From Solea solea (taxonomy: Eukaryota; Chordata; Actinopteri; Pleuronectiformes; Soleidae), in NCBI RefSeq assembly GCF_958295425.1, contig NC_081149.1, positions 23,049,964 through 23,113,963 of the forward strand: 64,000 nt of DNA, written 5' to 3'. The notes under the pieces are model-generated. The model was given only the letters and a program-made list of their open reading frames with translations. It was not told the origin of the DNA and made no database searches. Of the stretch, positions 36,397 to 50,152 are shown piece by piece (position 1 is the first letter of the stretch; each line of letters begins with the position of its first letter). The position numbers and the translations under genes are program-made.

Positions 36397-36460
36397 GCCC
36401 TGATTGGCCGGCGGCCTCGGCCAATCACAGGGCACACACATGGGAAGCGTTTAAAAAAGA
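36397..36460 (+). promoter_or_regulatory. cnn1 core promoter: inverted CCAAT-box palindrome plus TATA-like box
   Basis: GCCCTGATTGGCCG (36397-36410) is mirrored by CGGCCAATCACAGGGC (36418-36433) around a 7-bp GC spacer, giving two opposed CCAAT boxes (NF-Y type). An A-rich TTTAAAAAAG element follows at 36450-36459, about 240 bp before the ATG. The start site is not determined. Confidence 0.55.
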
Positions 36461-36593
36461 TTCAGAACAGCGTCGGAAAGTTCGAACCGAAGCTTCAGCA
36501 GCTGCACGGAGTCTCACTGCGACAGAGAGTAAGACAGGACGGGACGAGGGAAGACAGAGACACGGAGACACGGAGACACGGATTTGTCCAGGA

Positions 36594-36616
36594 CTGTGTG
36601 TGTGTGTGTGTGTGTG
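36594..36616 (+). repeat. (TG)n microsatellite in the cnn1 leader
   Basis: An uninterrupted TG run between the putative promoter and the cnn1 ATG (36696), so it is likely transcribed in the 5' UTR. Confidence 0.75.
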
Positions 36617-36695
36617 ACTTTGGGACAGAGAGCTGCTGTAACCTGCGTCTCCATTTTTAAAGCCCTCCTCAGCTCCACTGACCGCACACAGCAGG

Positions 36696-39600
36696 ATGTC
36701 AACACATTTCAGGAGCGGCCCTGCCTTCGGACTTTCTGCCGAGGTCAAGAGTAAAGTAAGTCGGATTTCACTTCACCTTCACTGGCTTACATTCAAATCA
36801 TATGCAGCTGGAGCCTGAACTGCTTTAGATGGAGGTCAGAGGTCCACCAGAGGTCAGTGAAGGCCTCGCAGCATGAAGATGGACACAGTAACACTCCCTG
36901 TTTTTAATCTATTATGATAATAATATACATATTCTGCTCTTTCAGCTTCTAGACTGGAATCTTGAATCACTAAGTTACAGAATACCAATAGTCAATATGA
37001 ATAAATGGAAATAAAAGAGCAAATAAAGGAATGAAAATAAATGACTACAAGTCATACAAGCACTCAAACACACCATAAAGTGATAAACGTATGAATGAAT
37101 GAAGGTTAAAAAGGGGAAGTGATGAACGATAAAGGCAGTAACGCAACAGTACAACTGTCATAAAACACTGAGTATTGTCACAAATACTCACTGCAGTGAA
37201 ACACACACGTAAGAAGAAGGAGGTCAGTTTTTACAAAGTGATTTAAAAGACTTTTAGTGAAGTTGGAAGCTTCATCTCCTCTGGCAGGTTGTTTCAAATC
37301 AGCTCTGATGACAGAGAAACTATCTTGTCTTTACACTATATGTTAGTTTAGGTCGTTTACATGATGCTGTAAAACACTGGTGTGTAAAATCCTCAAAGAG
37401 CAGCGATATAAATCAAAAGTGACCAAACTACAGTGAGTTGTTCTTAAAGTGCATTTATGGCCCTGTTAAAACAACATAACGTTGACATAAAAGGGCAAAT
37501 TTAATGTTTAAACAGATGATAATTGAATGATACGTACACGTTTGAAAACTGAGTTCATAGAGTTTCTCGCAGTGAAGTGTGCTTTCTATTTTTGAGTTAA
37601 AATCATTAAGACGCAGACATTCTAACATGATTTGGTCAGGACTCGGCTCCGGTGACTCTTGGATCACACAGTGTGGGAGGTGATTGTTTTGGAGCGAGTC
37701 TCGCGTCTCTGTGGCCAAGTTATTCGTGCTAATGTGAAAGGATCAGGACATTTTTAGTCTGTGGAAATCTGACTTCCACTCCTCATTATTGTTCCTGGTT
37801 CATTTAAGAACCGACTGACAGGAGTGAGCTTACAGTGACTGAAAGACGACGAGAATTAAAAGCACTTCTGACGTGTCATGATGAAAGCTTGAATTGCAAA
37901 AATGTAAACGGTTATGAATAGATGTTATTATATGAACAAAATACACGTAAGTATTTAGGAAGTAATGCCATCTATGAGGATCTGTGTGTAAAAGAATGGT
38001 AAAGTAAAGCAGAACCATGTTTTCCCTCTGAAGTCCATAGAGAAAATCAAAGATTTTACAACCACAGCGCACAGAAATGTAGTGATCCATCGCCGCCTCC
38101 ATCGCTAACTATCTTAAGTTGCGACTTTATTTTGATTTACTGAAGTGGCACAAACTATGGCTAACAAGGCGGCAGAAGACCAACAGCTCCTGTGCCGCTG
38201 CAGGATAGAAACACTGATTTTCTCAATGGGGTTTGGTGCTGGAGACTGAGGTGTTTACAAACTCCAGTATCCAGCCACAAGTGGCTTATTATTTGAATCT
38301 TAATTGTCACCGACTGTTACCTTACGAAATCATTATAAAGGGGCAACCTATCCTTAAGATATCAAAGACTTAATCAGGCCTAGATTTGATTTGATTGCAT
38401 TTTATGAAGTGGCTAAAATCCCTGCTGATAAAGTGTCAATAACCTCATACGAGCACATTTCATAAAACTATCCCTTTAAAGGTTCAGTTATATTTTCAGT
38501 TATATTTTCATTTGGCTAAAATAGAAGGGTTTATTTCCCATGTGATTGTATGAAGTGTTGTGAGCCTTTTATATTTATATGAGGACTTGGGTCTGCTGGT
38601 TCTCCAACACACATGGAAGGGAGGGTTAATATGAGGGTAACATGTAACTCCACTACTACATTGTGTTGATAAAGTTGATAAAGTGGATTTTGCTGCTATC
38701 GTGACAGTAGTGACTGTGTTCAGTGGGATGAGTCAGAGCTGCCGACAGTTTTTGTTCCCAAAGGTCAGTCTGCGACTGTTCCGACACCCACATCATTGTC
38801 GTCCTTATTCTCCCAAAAGGGATGTGGTCTCTTCCCTGAATGGTGCTGTCTATCATCAGTGCTTTATTCCCTCACGGAGGCACCGGGCACTCTGTGAAAA
38901 CCCACATTCCTGTCATGACTGCTGTTGAGCAGCCACTGGGCTCTTAGTCAGGAATGAAGGTTTGAGATTTCAGTGCTGCGTTGTTTGTTATTTGGCTGCC
39001 AGCTCTGTGCCGCGGCCGTAGAGGAGTGAACTCCCATTTGCTGAAGAATGGGAACGTTGCTTCACAAGGATGCGAGCGTCAGGGCTTTGTGGGTCACGCG
39101 GGGATGGTTCAGTTCCAGAGACGCAGCAGGAAGGGCGACAGGTACAGCAGCGTGATCTCGTGGCCTTGTATGGAGTGACTGGGCTCTGGCTTGGAACTTG
39201 AGAAAGTGTCCTTTTAATCTAAACAGTTTACTCTGAAGTCAAGACACACAAAACCCCGTCCTGACACAACGCAGGTGGACCTGAGACGGCAGATCCGTTT
39301 GAAACTCGCAGAAGAAATAATGTCCGAAACAAGCGATGTCTGTCTGTGTATGTGGAGATTTCCACTTATCGGTGACCGGCGTTTAGACAGATGCTTTTAC
39401 TCTGAGCCCACACACGTTCCACTGCACATAAAGTGACATTAAGACACTTTGAAAGACAGTAATTCTTAGTCTTGCAGATTTAAAGGTGCATTAATATCTC
39501 TGTATAAATCCATAAGGCCCCAGGGTGTGCAGTGAAGTTTGGATAAGAAATGCAAGAGATTTCAGTAAAAGAGCTGCTTCTGCCCCCGTTTACCCTGTGG

Positions 39601-40780
39601 CACGAATTCATCTCTCTCTGTTCATCACATCATTTATGTGTTAAGTGCAGGATTCTAACATCAAAATATTGAAATATTGAACAGGTATTGCACTAGTTGC
39701 ACAAATATACACCATTTCCACATTTGATACACTCAGAATGTTGGTGTACTCAACATTAATTCAGGTATTTTTAATTAAATTTCGAGATACTTGTGCCATA
39801 GTTGGTGGTGATATTATTGTATATTTTATGTTCTATGTCTTTCAGAACACTTTTACAAGCACATGTAAAAAACCTATGATTAACATATGAGATAGATAAA
39901 CCGGTGTTTGCATAACTGTTAGGCTTGTGACTCTATAAACGCAGGGTCACATTGGGTCCTGTCCTCTAAATAAATGTGACTAACGTATGAAATGCAAAAG
40001 AAATGTATTTACTACTTATGCATTGAGATAGCTGGACTTTGCCCTCTTCATTTATGCAGTTAATCATCTCTCAACCTTACAAATGCACCTTATGACCCTT
40101 TTAGGTAATGTTTAACCTCTGTGTAGTTGTTTAAACAAGTGACGCCACAACCAGGGAAAATACTTCTTATAAAAGTATTTTTATACTGGAAAAATGTACA
40201 AAATAAGACAGAATTGCTCCAAATTGTCCAGTCTTACCCCCAGGTTATTAAAATACACATGTTTTGGCATCGAGGCTGTCTGTCCTGGGCCCTTCCCAAA
40301 GATGCTTGTTTTTTTGAGGATGCTTTGCAGCGTAGGCAGTTGTTACCAGTGCTGGAAAAGTGATCTTTCTACAGAAGGGACGTGTATGTGGAGCTGCAGA
40401 GTGGAACAGCCAATAAGAGCGCCCTCTGTCAAAGTCTCTGTCATGACAGGCTTGAAGGATAATTCAATAATAATAATAATAATAATAAAACATTTTGCAA
40501 CATCATTTTCTTTGTCCTTAGAACATTTTCGGTCATGTCATCAAGCCCTGGGTGCTATAGTCTTAATTTATTCTCAGATCACTTGATTTACATTATGCTG
40601 GAGGGTTATTATGGAATTATTAATCAATGATTATTAATCAATGAAGAAGTGTCATTTAAGAGACGACTTCTGCTTATTATGGAATATTTTGAAAATGTAT
40701 TTGTGCTTTTAAAAGATTAAATAGACTACTTAATGGATTGACTATATATAAATAATAGATTTTATATATACATACATATG

Positions 40781-40827
<47 letters not shown>

Positions 40828-40852
40828 GTATGTGTATGACCACATATATGTA

Positions 40853-40932
<80 letters not shown>

Positions 40933-40933
40933 C

Positions 40934-41019
<86 letters not shown>

Positions 41020-42884
41020 ATATACGTAGCGCAGGTCGTCCTATAACAGGTAGTTCTGGGTTTTAATCCCAGGCTCCTCTCGTCTACATGTTGACACGAT
41101 ACTTAAGCCCAGATTACTCACAGTGACTGTCCTGGCAGTGTATGAATGTGCTAATGATGCATAAATGTGTTGTATTAATGTGCTTGTGAATGCATGAGTA
41201 GCACAAACATTTTGTGTGGTCATCAAGAATAGAAACATTAATCACAAATGTAATAAAAGTGACTGCAGATGATTTTGATCTGAGCATCAGGAGGTTTTCC
41301 GGTGTACAGCCTTACTTGGTCTGGTATGACCAGTAGCTTATGGTGGCTGGCTACTGTAGGCGTATGGCTACAGCTATCTTTAGACAGATATTGCTTCAGT
41401 TGTGTCATTACTGACTTATCTGTTCTCGTGCTGAGTTTGCTGTAGATGAGTGAGTTCTTTAGTAAAACTGACACTGGTTTCCTTCATGGAAAGAGAATCT
41501 TAATTCCGACTTCCAAAGGGCGTTTGAGCCGGGGTCACCAATGCCATCTGGTCCAAAGAAAATGGCACATTTGGGCAGAATATTTTTAATAAAAACCTTT
41601 TGTATTGTGTATTCGTTTGTGTCCGTGCTCCATCCCATCCCACAACTCTCCTACGAGATGAACGGTCAAGTCGAACCTCGACAGGAAGCAGGACCTGTCC
41701 ATGTTGGACGGTTGTTATCAGACGGAGTTTGACTGAATAGTCAACTCACTGTAAAAGGACAGATTCTGGAAAACCCAATGGGAGAGAGAGAGAGAGTCAG
41801 AGAGTGAGAGAGAGTGAGAAATATGAGCTGGTCCAATTGCAGACGACGAGTAGGGCAGTCGGAGCGAGAGGGAGTGTTTGGGGGAAAAGCTTTTTCTCCC
41901 AAGTTTGGTGTGATGGACTGGAAGCTATGCTATCCCTGCTGCTTTGAAAATACTTGTTTGTGTTGGCTGCCAATCCCAGACTGGGAAGACTTATCTGTAG
42001 AACATTCAGGAAGAAAGAAAGTGTGTGCGTGTGTTTGTGTGTGTGCGCTCGCAAAGGGGGAGCAGCCTGAAACCCCCGGTGCCAGAATTCAAAGTATTAG
42101 GGCAAAGTGTTTGTGCCAATAAGGAAATACATGGAGAGAAAAGAGAGGGAGACCAGTGTGTTTTTTCAAGTAGGAATGTCCACAGAGAATTTTTGTTTTT
42201 CTTCCTGTTCTTTTTATAGGAACTTAAAAACAAATGTGAGATTTAGCTAAATAAAAATATTTAGTACAGGTTTTTCCATTGAGATTCTATATTTTATAGG
42301 ACATAAACTGTATGAATTTCATAAACTGAAAAGTCAGTGCATACATTAAAGCTGGGCTCTGTAAGTCCAGAAAAGGTAGCAGTCGCAGGCTACACTGAAC
42401 ATGACCTTCCATCAAAGCTCCACCATCAAACTGACTTATATTATAGCAGTGACATATGTGTGTATGTGAGGCAATCATCTCATGCTGTGAAAGGATTGCT
42501 CGTGTTTATTTGTAGTATTGTGAGGGTAAAGTATCGTCTCTGGGTTTTGGGGGGCAAACCAAATATATTAATGGCTATTAAAAGACCAAAAAATAAGATT
42601 TTTTTGCAGAAACAAAGCATTTTATTTTCCCATTTTGCAAATTCTGTCAATTTTCTTAAAGGTAAATAATAAAATTGTGTCTCGCTACTTCCTGAGACAT
42701 GTCAAACAATAGATAGTCCAGGGCAAAATGATAGTTTAGCTTCAACTGCATTTGTGCACCACTCGTACAGATCTAGTCCAACTGATGATGCTCCAGCGGT
42801 TTGTAAATCGGACTCAAAGAAGTGTCAAGAAATGAGAAAAGAAAATGTGACAAAAAGCAATATGCAGACACTGCCATTCCTTTG

Positions 42885-42951
<67 letters not shown>

Positions 42952-45900
42952 CTTAAAAAAATTAAATATATATATATATATATATATATACTTGAACAAT
43001 CTTTAGTTGATTAAAAATAAATCCTTTCAAGTTAAATCCACTTAAGGGACTAAAACCTGCCACTGGAGAGTAGACTTTGGCTGAAATCCGCTTTCATCTT
43101 CTTTGTAATAAAACTCTCTATATAAAGCAGAAGAAAAACATTAAAGTTTGACCTCTAATCTTTCCTCAGCTCGCAGGGAAGTACGACCCCCACAAGGAGG
43201 AAGAGCTGCGGCTGTGGATCGAGGATTTGACCGGGAAGAAGATGGGAGACCACTTCATGGAGAGCCTGAAGGACGGAGTCCTGCTGTGCGAGTGAGTGGA
43301 CAGACACACGGACAGGAAGCTTGTAAAAAAACATAAAATGATGTAAATCCCACGTTCTTGCCTTGTGTCTGTCTCTCTCTGTAGACTGATTAACGTGATG
43401 CAGCCAGGTTCTGTGAAAAGGATCAACCACGCCCCTCAAAACTGGCACCAGGTAACACAACGAGCATCATTTACATTTCATAAAGAAGCTGCCATATCAG
43501 ACTCATCTCTGTGTGACATTTAATGAACTTTTACCGCGCTGAAAAACAACCCCATAAACTTAAAGGTTGATTTTAAAAATGAATTCTCACTGATATTAAC
43601 TTTGCTGCTAATGAACGCTCACATAGACGGAGTCAGACTTTATAAGGACAGAGAGAGAATGAGTCATTAGAAACTTTAGCTGCTTGTTTATTTATAATTA
43701 CTTGGACAAGATAGTAGATAATATTTATTCTATTTGTTCCCCTTGTTCTGTAGTTAAGAATGTTAATAATCCTTCATTTATTTGCTCATAATAGAAGATA
43801 GTTAGCTTAGCGTCGCATGAAAAGAAATGGGTAGAAAGAAAGATCAAAGCCACCATTAAAAAATATACGTTATCAGTCTTCTCTGCACACGGTTGTAAGT
43901 ACCTTTAACACATTTTGTCCTCCTTCCTCCTTTTTAGCTGGAAAACATCGGGAATTTTGTCCGCGCGATCACAGACTTCGGCCTGAAGCCACACGACCTC
44001 TTTGAGGCCAACGATCTGTTTGAGAACGTGAACCACACTCAGGTCCAGTCCACGCTCATCGCTCTGGCTGGGATGGTGAGGACACGACATAAGCTGTGAC
44101 ATTATAATACGTACAGTACGGTGACCTTCATTTAAACCGGGTCCAAGTAGAGCCACCAAACTGGATCTAACAGACTTAAAATAACAGTTTTTTAAGCCGT
44201 GTTATCACAAATGATAGATCATTTCTTCAACATTTCCAACTTTTAGAGCCCACCTGTCGCTCAACCTTAAATTTGACGCTGCAAAGTAGGATTTGTCAGT
44301 TGTAATAGATGAATGATTTTATCTTGCATGCCAAATACTGTACCACACCGGACTAGAAGGATTATGTCAACAGCACAAAAGAATAATGCTACCGAACATA
44401 AACTACTGTCATTTGTATGATTTCTCTCTCAGGCCAAGTCCAAAGGCTTCCAGTCCAAATACGACTTAGGGGTGAAGTACGCCGAGAAGCAGCAGCGTCG
44501 CTTTGCTCCGGAGAAGCTGAAGGAGGGACGCAACGTCATAGGCCTGCAGGTCAGAATCAGCTAAACCACTCACGGACATCCGTCATTGTAACTGTGGTCA
44601 TGCGTGGGATTGCTGATGCGTCGTCTATAAACATCTGCCCTGCATTATTCATGTAGAGTAGAACTTTGCTCTAAGGCCGGGGACACACTGTCCCAGCAGT
44701 TGGCAGACAGGCTGGTGATTTCTGTCCCAAGCCTTCTTTGGAGCAGTGTGTGCGGCACAGGATACATTTCAATAACTTTACAACAAATTCAGCCTCTTAA
44801 ATCGGTGTCACCATCTGCTGTTTAGCTCCAGCCATTCACAAAACAAGTAGAGATGCGAGAATGACAAAGCAAGTACACAACGTCCTGCGAACCCTGTTCC
44901 ATTCCCTCCTGATTTCATTTAGACATCGTTCAAGTCTTAAATTGTTGATCCGTCTTTGCGATGGCCAAGTGACGAGAAACCGGCGTTGGCATTTATATAC
45001 GTCGCTTAATAGGTCATCAGCTTTTCAATGGTGGATACTGGATGCAGATTACCACCACCTGCTGGTAAGGAAAGGCATTTCCTCTCATCCAGGGACACAG
45101 CAGTCATGCTGGTTTCTCGTCAACTGTGAGGGCAACATTTGTCCCCAGCACATGCTCACAGGAGACAGCGGCACACTTGGCTGTTATTTGCCGTTGACAG
45201 TGTCTTCACTGACAGTGTCTTCACTGACAGTGTCTTCACAGACAGTGTCTTCACAGACAGTGTCTTCACTGACAGTGTCTTCAGTGACGCAGCTTTATTT
45301 TGTGCTGTGTGTCTAGATGGGCACCAACAAGCTTGCCAGCCAAAAGGGCATGACGTCATACGGCACACGGCGTCATTTGTATGATGCCAAGATAGGCATG
45401 GACAACCCAGTGGACCAGTCTACCATCAGCCTACAGATGGGCACCAACAAAGGAGCCAGCCAGGTGAGAAAAGAGTCTCCATTCACACGGACATAATGTT
45501 CTTATTCATCGCTTTACTGGGGCAAAAACTCAGGCTTGGGATTAAATCATTTAAAGAGCACAGCTGCTGTTATTATTGTCAACAAATCTCATTAGTGGCC
45601 AAAGCCAACATCGCATTAGTTCCTTTGGGCCATTGGAGCTTTAAAAGTAATGCATTTTTCCCCATGAACCAATATTTCATGAAACTGCTTTTTCTTTTGC
45701 AGTTTTATGAAATACTCTCGCAAAATGTTATTTATCAGTAATAAAATTAGAGGGATTAGTTTCAGCTGCAGATTAATACACACTGTTGTAGCACTGAGGA
45801 GCCCAACGAGGAGCACTGTGAAGTTCATAGATAATGGAGACATGATGAAGTCCATACATCGCTGGAATGACTACATAAGAATGTTATTTTACGCATTTAG

Positions 45901-46712
45901 ATAAACTATCAAAATTGTTACCTTAAAGTAACAGATTAGATGAGATGAGGTGAGATTATATTACATTACACATTATTGATCCCACATTGGGTGAATTCTC
46001 TTGTTACTGTAGCAAATGCACAGATGTAACCAGGAAATGTTATAAAGATATTTACATAATATAAATATATTATTATTATTTATATATTATTATTATTATA
46101 TATTTATATGTTTAAGAATATAGACCTTTCACTATGCACTGTACATGTACTATGCAGTGGAACAGGATTATTGCACAGATTTATATGCATAGATTGAACT
46201 TTATATTGGCCGCGCGTGAGAAATAGGGCAAAAATACAGGTGACAGTGTTACTGTAATACAGTGTTAGTTTTCTGTGTGCTGTGCTGATGTTAAAACCAT
46301 ACCAGCATATGGTTCAAACACAGTAGTTTGATAAACATAACCTAAACACTGACCGTATAATAGTCAGTGACATGACCGAAGGTATAAATTGAGTATTTCA
46401 GTTGGTGTTTTTTTTCCAGAGGATTTGAACAACATTTTTTTTAGCTGCGTCTTGCTTTTTGTCCTCCAGTCCGGCATGACGGCTCCAGGGACCAGGAGAC
46501 ACATCTTTGACAAGAAGCTGGAGCTGGAGAACTGTGACACCACCACCATCTCTCTGCAGATGGGCACCAACAAAGTGGCCTCGCAGAAGGGCATGACCAC
46601 CTACGGCCTGCCGCGCCAGGTCTTTGACAACAAGTACTGCGCCAACCCCACTGAGCCCTGCGACAACGGCAGTGAGCTGGAGTTTGACGGCTACAACCAG
46701 TACTCCGACTAA
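36696..46712 (+). CDS. cnn1: Calponin, CNN1-type (basic/smooth-muscle calponin), seven exons
   Basis: Coding exons: 36696-36755, 43170-43291, 43385-43451, 43938-44075, 44433-44549, 45317-45463 and 46470-46712. Phases join cleanly (894 nt, 297 aa, the length I recall for human CNN1). Calponins bind F-actin, tropomyosin and calmodulin and restrain actomyosin ATPase and smooth-muscle contraction in the cytoplasm. Visible parts: an N-terminal GLSAEVK segment; a calponin-homology domain at about 28-131 ([31 protein letters not shown]); and three calponin repeats starting near residues 164, 204 and 243, each with LQMGTNK..ASQ. Ser176 and Thr185 match the regulatory Ser/Thr of repeat 1. The C-terminal tail is short and acidic. 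CNN1 identity rests on FM in the CH domain, NHTQVQSTL, the EGRN segment and adjacent elof1. Repeat 3 and the tail (VASQKGM, PTEP, YQYSD-like end) look more like CNN3. Fish a/b copy undetermined. Confidence 0.93.
40740..41017. repeat. Compound (TG)n(TA)n(CA)n microsatellite
   Basis: Order on the + strand: TG, TA, a short unique part, TG, long TA, TG, TA, then a CA run of about 25 units. All alternating purine-pyrimidine, with TG and CA arms around TA centres. Confidence 0.95.
41028..41216 (+). repeat. tRNA-derived-type repeat, partial copy
   Basis: GTAGCGCAGG, GGGTTTTAATCCCAGGCTCCTC, GTCTACATGTTGACACGATACTTAAGCCCAGATTACTC and a GTGAATGCATGAGTAG tail follow a layout common in teleosts. It directly follows the large microsatellite in cnn1 intron 1. 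Confidence 0.5.
42888..42990. repeat. (TA)n microsatellite pair
   Basis: Two TA runs (about 42888-42948 and 42967-42990) separated by an A-rich 18-bp spacer. Confidence 0.9.
45196..45285. repeat. Six 15-bp tandem units before cnn1 exon 6
   Basis: GACAGTGTCTTCACT and close variants, six times, ending 31 bp before the exon at 45317. The 15-bp period keeps frames open, but no part belongs to the calponin protein. Confidence 0.95.
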
Positions 46713-46915
46713 AGTGTGACTGTATGAGAACACGGACATCTGCACCGCTCCTCCCTCCTCCCTCCTCTCCTCCCTCCATTTTGCTTTAACTTCAGACGAC
46801 CGACCACAACTGACTTTTATTTAACACTGATTGATACCAATGTCGTCTTTTTTATCTTAAACCTATTTTTTACTCTATTTTAGTAAAACAATAAAAGTGT
46901 TTACATCGACCTGAC
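46713..46915 (+). other. cnn1: cnn1 3' UTR and poly(A) signal
   Basis: AATAAA at 46890-46895 lies 178 bp after the stop codon and is followed by a GT-containing stretch. This is the first canonical signal downstream, giving a short 3' UTR. Confidence 0.6.
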
Positions 46916-48330
46916 CTTAAAAAACTTTAATGCAGTGATCAACTTCTCTATCTCACTGCACTGGTTCATTTTATTACTGCAAAGAAAAAAAATACCCACA
47001 ACACTCTGCAATTTAACAACCTTCAATATTTATAGATTTTTTTTTCTACTGCTTTTTCTACTCGCGTTGTAATTATACATTATTAATTATTAATGCCCCT
47101 CACTTCACCTCCCTTACCCCCCAGACCAGTTTGAACACTGATGAAACAGAATTTGAAATTCCTCAAAAAGGAAACAAGTGACCGTGTGTTGGTGCTATTG
47201 AACTTTGACCCAGCTGGAAACACACCGGGGCCTCCACAGGCTCCAGGATTCCATTGCTCGGGGATGGCTGATGCTCGGGTCCGCAGGTTTGCCCGGGGCG
47301 GATGATGCAGGAGGACTTGTTGCTTTGTGCGGACATTGCTTGGTTTTATGAGCACCTGCGCTGAGAAATCACCATGTTCACATCACAAGCCTGGTAACAA
47401 AAAAAATCCCATTTTGACACTTTTCAAGGATGTGACTTATGTGCAGCATGGGCTTTTATTTGAGGAATAAGGAAAGGTAAATGTTAAGGTAAAGTTAGTC
47501 ACCAGTCGTCTTTTCTTCCGTCCTCTAGGAAACTTTTGCTTTCTTGCTGTTGCTCCATTTGCACTTTAGCCGGCCTCACCTTGTGTGCAGTAACACAGTG
47601 GTAGGATGTAACTAAGTACAGTTACTATGATAAAGTACTTGGGTAGACATGTGAGATACTTCAATCTTTACTTCTTGTTTACCATCCTGTGCCATTGTAT
47701 CCTCCAATACATTTTCAGTCTTTTGTGTTTATTGACAACCAGGTTTTACATACAAATTAAATAAATTTATAAAATACTTAATATAATAGTTGTTAAACCA
47801 CTTTTCTACATACTGAAGCTTAATTTTTACACTGTGGCATTCCTACTGTTGCGTGTCCATATTAGGCAGCACCAAAGCAGACAGACCTGCCTGCTGATAA
47901 TTGCTGATAATTCTCCTTTTCAAGAGTCTGCATCATACTGTTAACCCACCGAATGTCTTGAATGTAATGTTTTCTGGTTGTAAGTGCCACTGGTTGTCGC
48001 ATGATTTGCTTTTCACACATTCAGGGTGCAGAAGTGTTTGATAAACTCAGGAGAGGAGGGTCACACACACGTGGTCTCACACTTCAGAACCTAAAATGAC
48101 TGACTTTGAAGTCAATGGACCAGTGTATCTGAGCTCCTTGTCTCGTGAATGCATCACAGATATGGACATGTAGCAGAGTGCCATCTAGTGGGGAAAAGTA
48201 CATGTACACATGCAGGTGTGTGTTTTTGGTCCAATCAATGTAGGATTGTAGATTTTTTGTTGTTGCTTTTTTTTTTATATACCATTATTACCATCCTATG
48301 ATATTAAGAAAGGCAATAATACTGAGTAAA
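46916..48330. other. Convergent cnn1-elof1 spacer
   Basis: No gene seen. A fragment at about 47595-47690 (ACACAGTGGTAGGATGTAACTAAGTACAG, AAGTACTTGGGTA) belongs to a repeat type common in fish. The rest appears unique and AT-rich. Confidence 0.5.
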
Positions 48331-49013
48331 TTTATTGTTCATCTAATGTGTTTGCTTTGTTCCAACGACACTTCTTCTTTGTTAACCTTTTTTTTTTTTA
48401 ATATATGCCTTTCACGAAACATGACATTTGTGCAATAAAAACACTTCAAAAATATTTGCTTCTGCTTTCATAATTTTTTTTCATAACATCAAATTACATA
48501 GTAAATGTCAGGTACACAGTAGTGTAGAACAAAAGTGTGGTGGTGGGGGAGGGGATTTAAACTTAGCAGTACAAATACAATCTAATCCAGACGGATTGAC
48601 TTGGCAATTTTTAAAAAGAAATTTTCAACCAGCAAAAAGTTTCAGTGCATTAGTGACAAAACATTACCTCACACTACGTGTTTTTCATCTATAAATCACA
48701 AATATTATGAAGGACATGGAATAAAACCTCAATGTTACACAGTAAAAATCTATGTAAAAAAAGGACATAATACTAATCACAAGCAAATCACTGGAGAGTG
48801 GTGACAAACAATGTGGTGAGGCTACTGTTGGAACAACATGTCGACACTCTGGCCCAGCCAGAGGAACACGTTAAAATTACAACATAATAAAACTCAAAAA
48901 AAGCTCATTCAAAGATGAGCAGCACGGATCAGGCCAGACGAGCCGATTAAACCAGACGGACGGGACGAGGCGTGTAAAAGTGAGGTTAGAGAAATGGACG
49001 GTGCAAATCGTGA
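48331..49013 (-). other. elof1: Probable elof1 3' UTR
   Basis: Read on the minus strand, a canonical AATAAA lies at 48336-48331, about 680 bp past the stop codon. The intervening sequence holds no repeat I recognise. The end point is inferred. Confidence 0.35.

Positions 49014-50152
<1,139 letters not shown>

Larger units (their letters stand above)
36756..43169 (+). other. cnn1 intron 1
   Basis: A 6.4-kb intron with no further exon seen on either strand. It carries (AAT)n at 40467-40489, a large TA/TG/CA block, a tRNA-like repeat and two TA runs shortly before exon 2. Confidence 0.8.

Noticed and set aside
40677..41066. Overlapping Cys/Val/Thr/His/Tyr/Ile repeat frames on both strands
   Set aside because: They arise from the TG/TA/CA microsatellite in cnn1 intron 1.
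45196..45285. CRISPR-like regular repeats
   Set aside because: Units are contiguous with no spacers and lie in a vertebrate intron; a simple minisatellite.
44861..45316. A 151-aa open frame with TVSS repeats ending at cnn1 exon 6
   Set aside because: It lies in cnn1 intron 5; the repeats come from the 15-bp tandem array and the frame stops exactly at the acceptor, out of the calponin frame.
36696..46712. Naming the calponin cnn3 because tlcd4 is adjacent
   Set aside because: The CH domain, 297-aa length and neighbouring elof1 favour cnn1; CNN3 is longer with an extended acidic tail.
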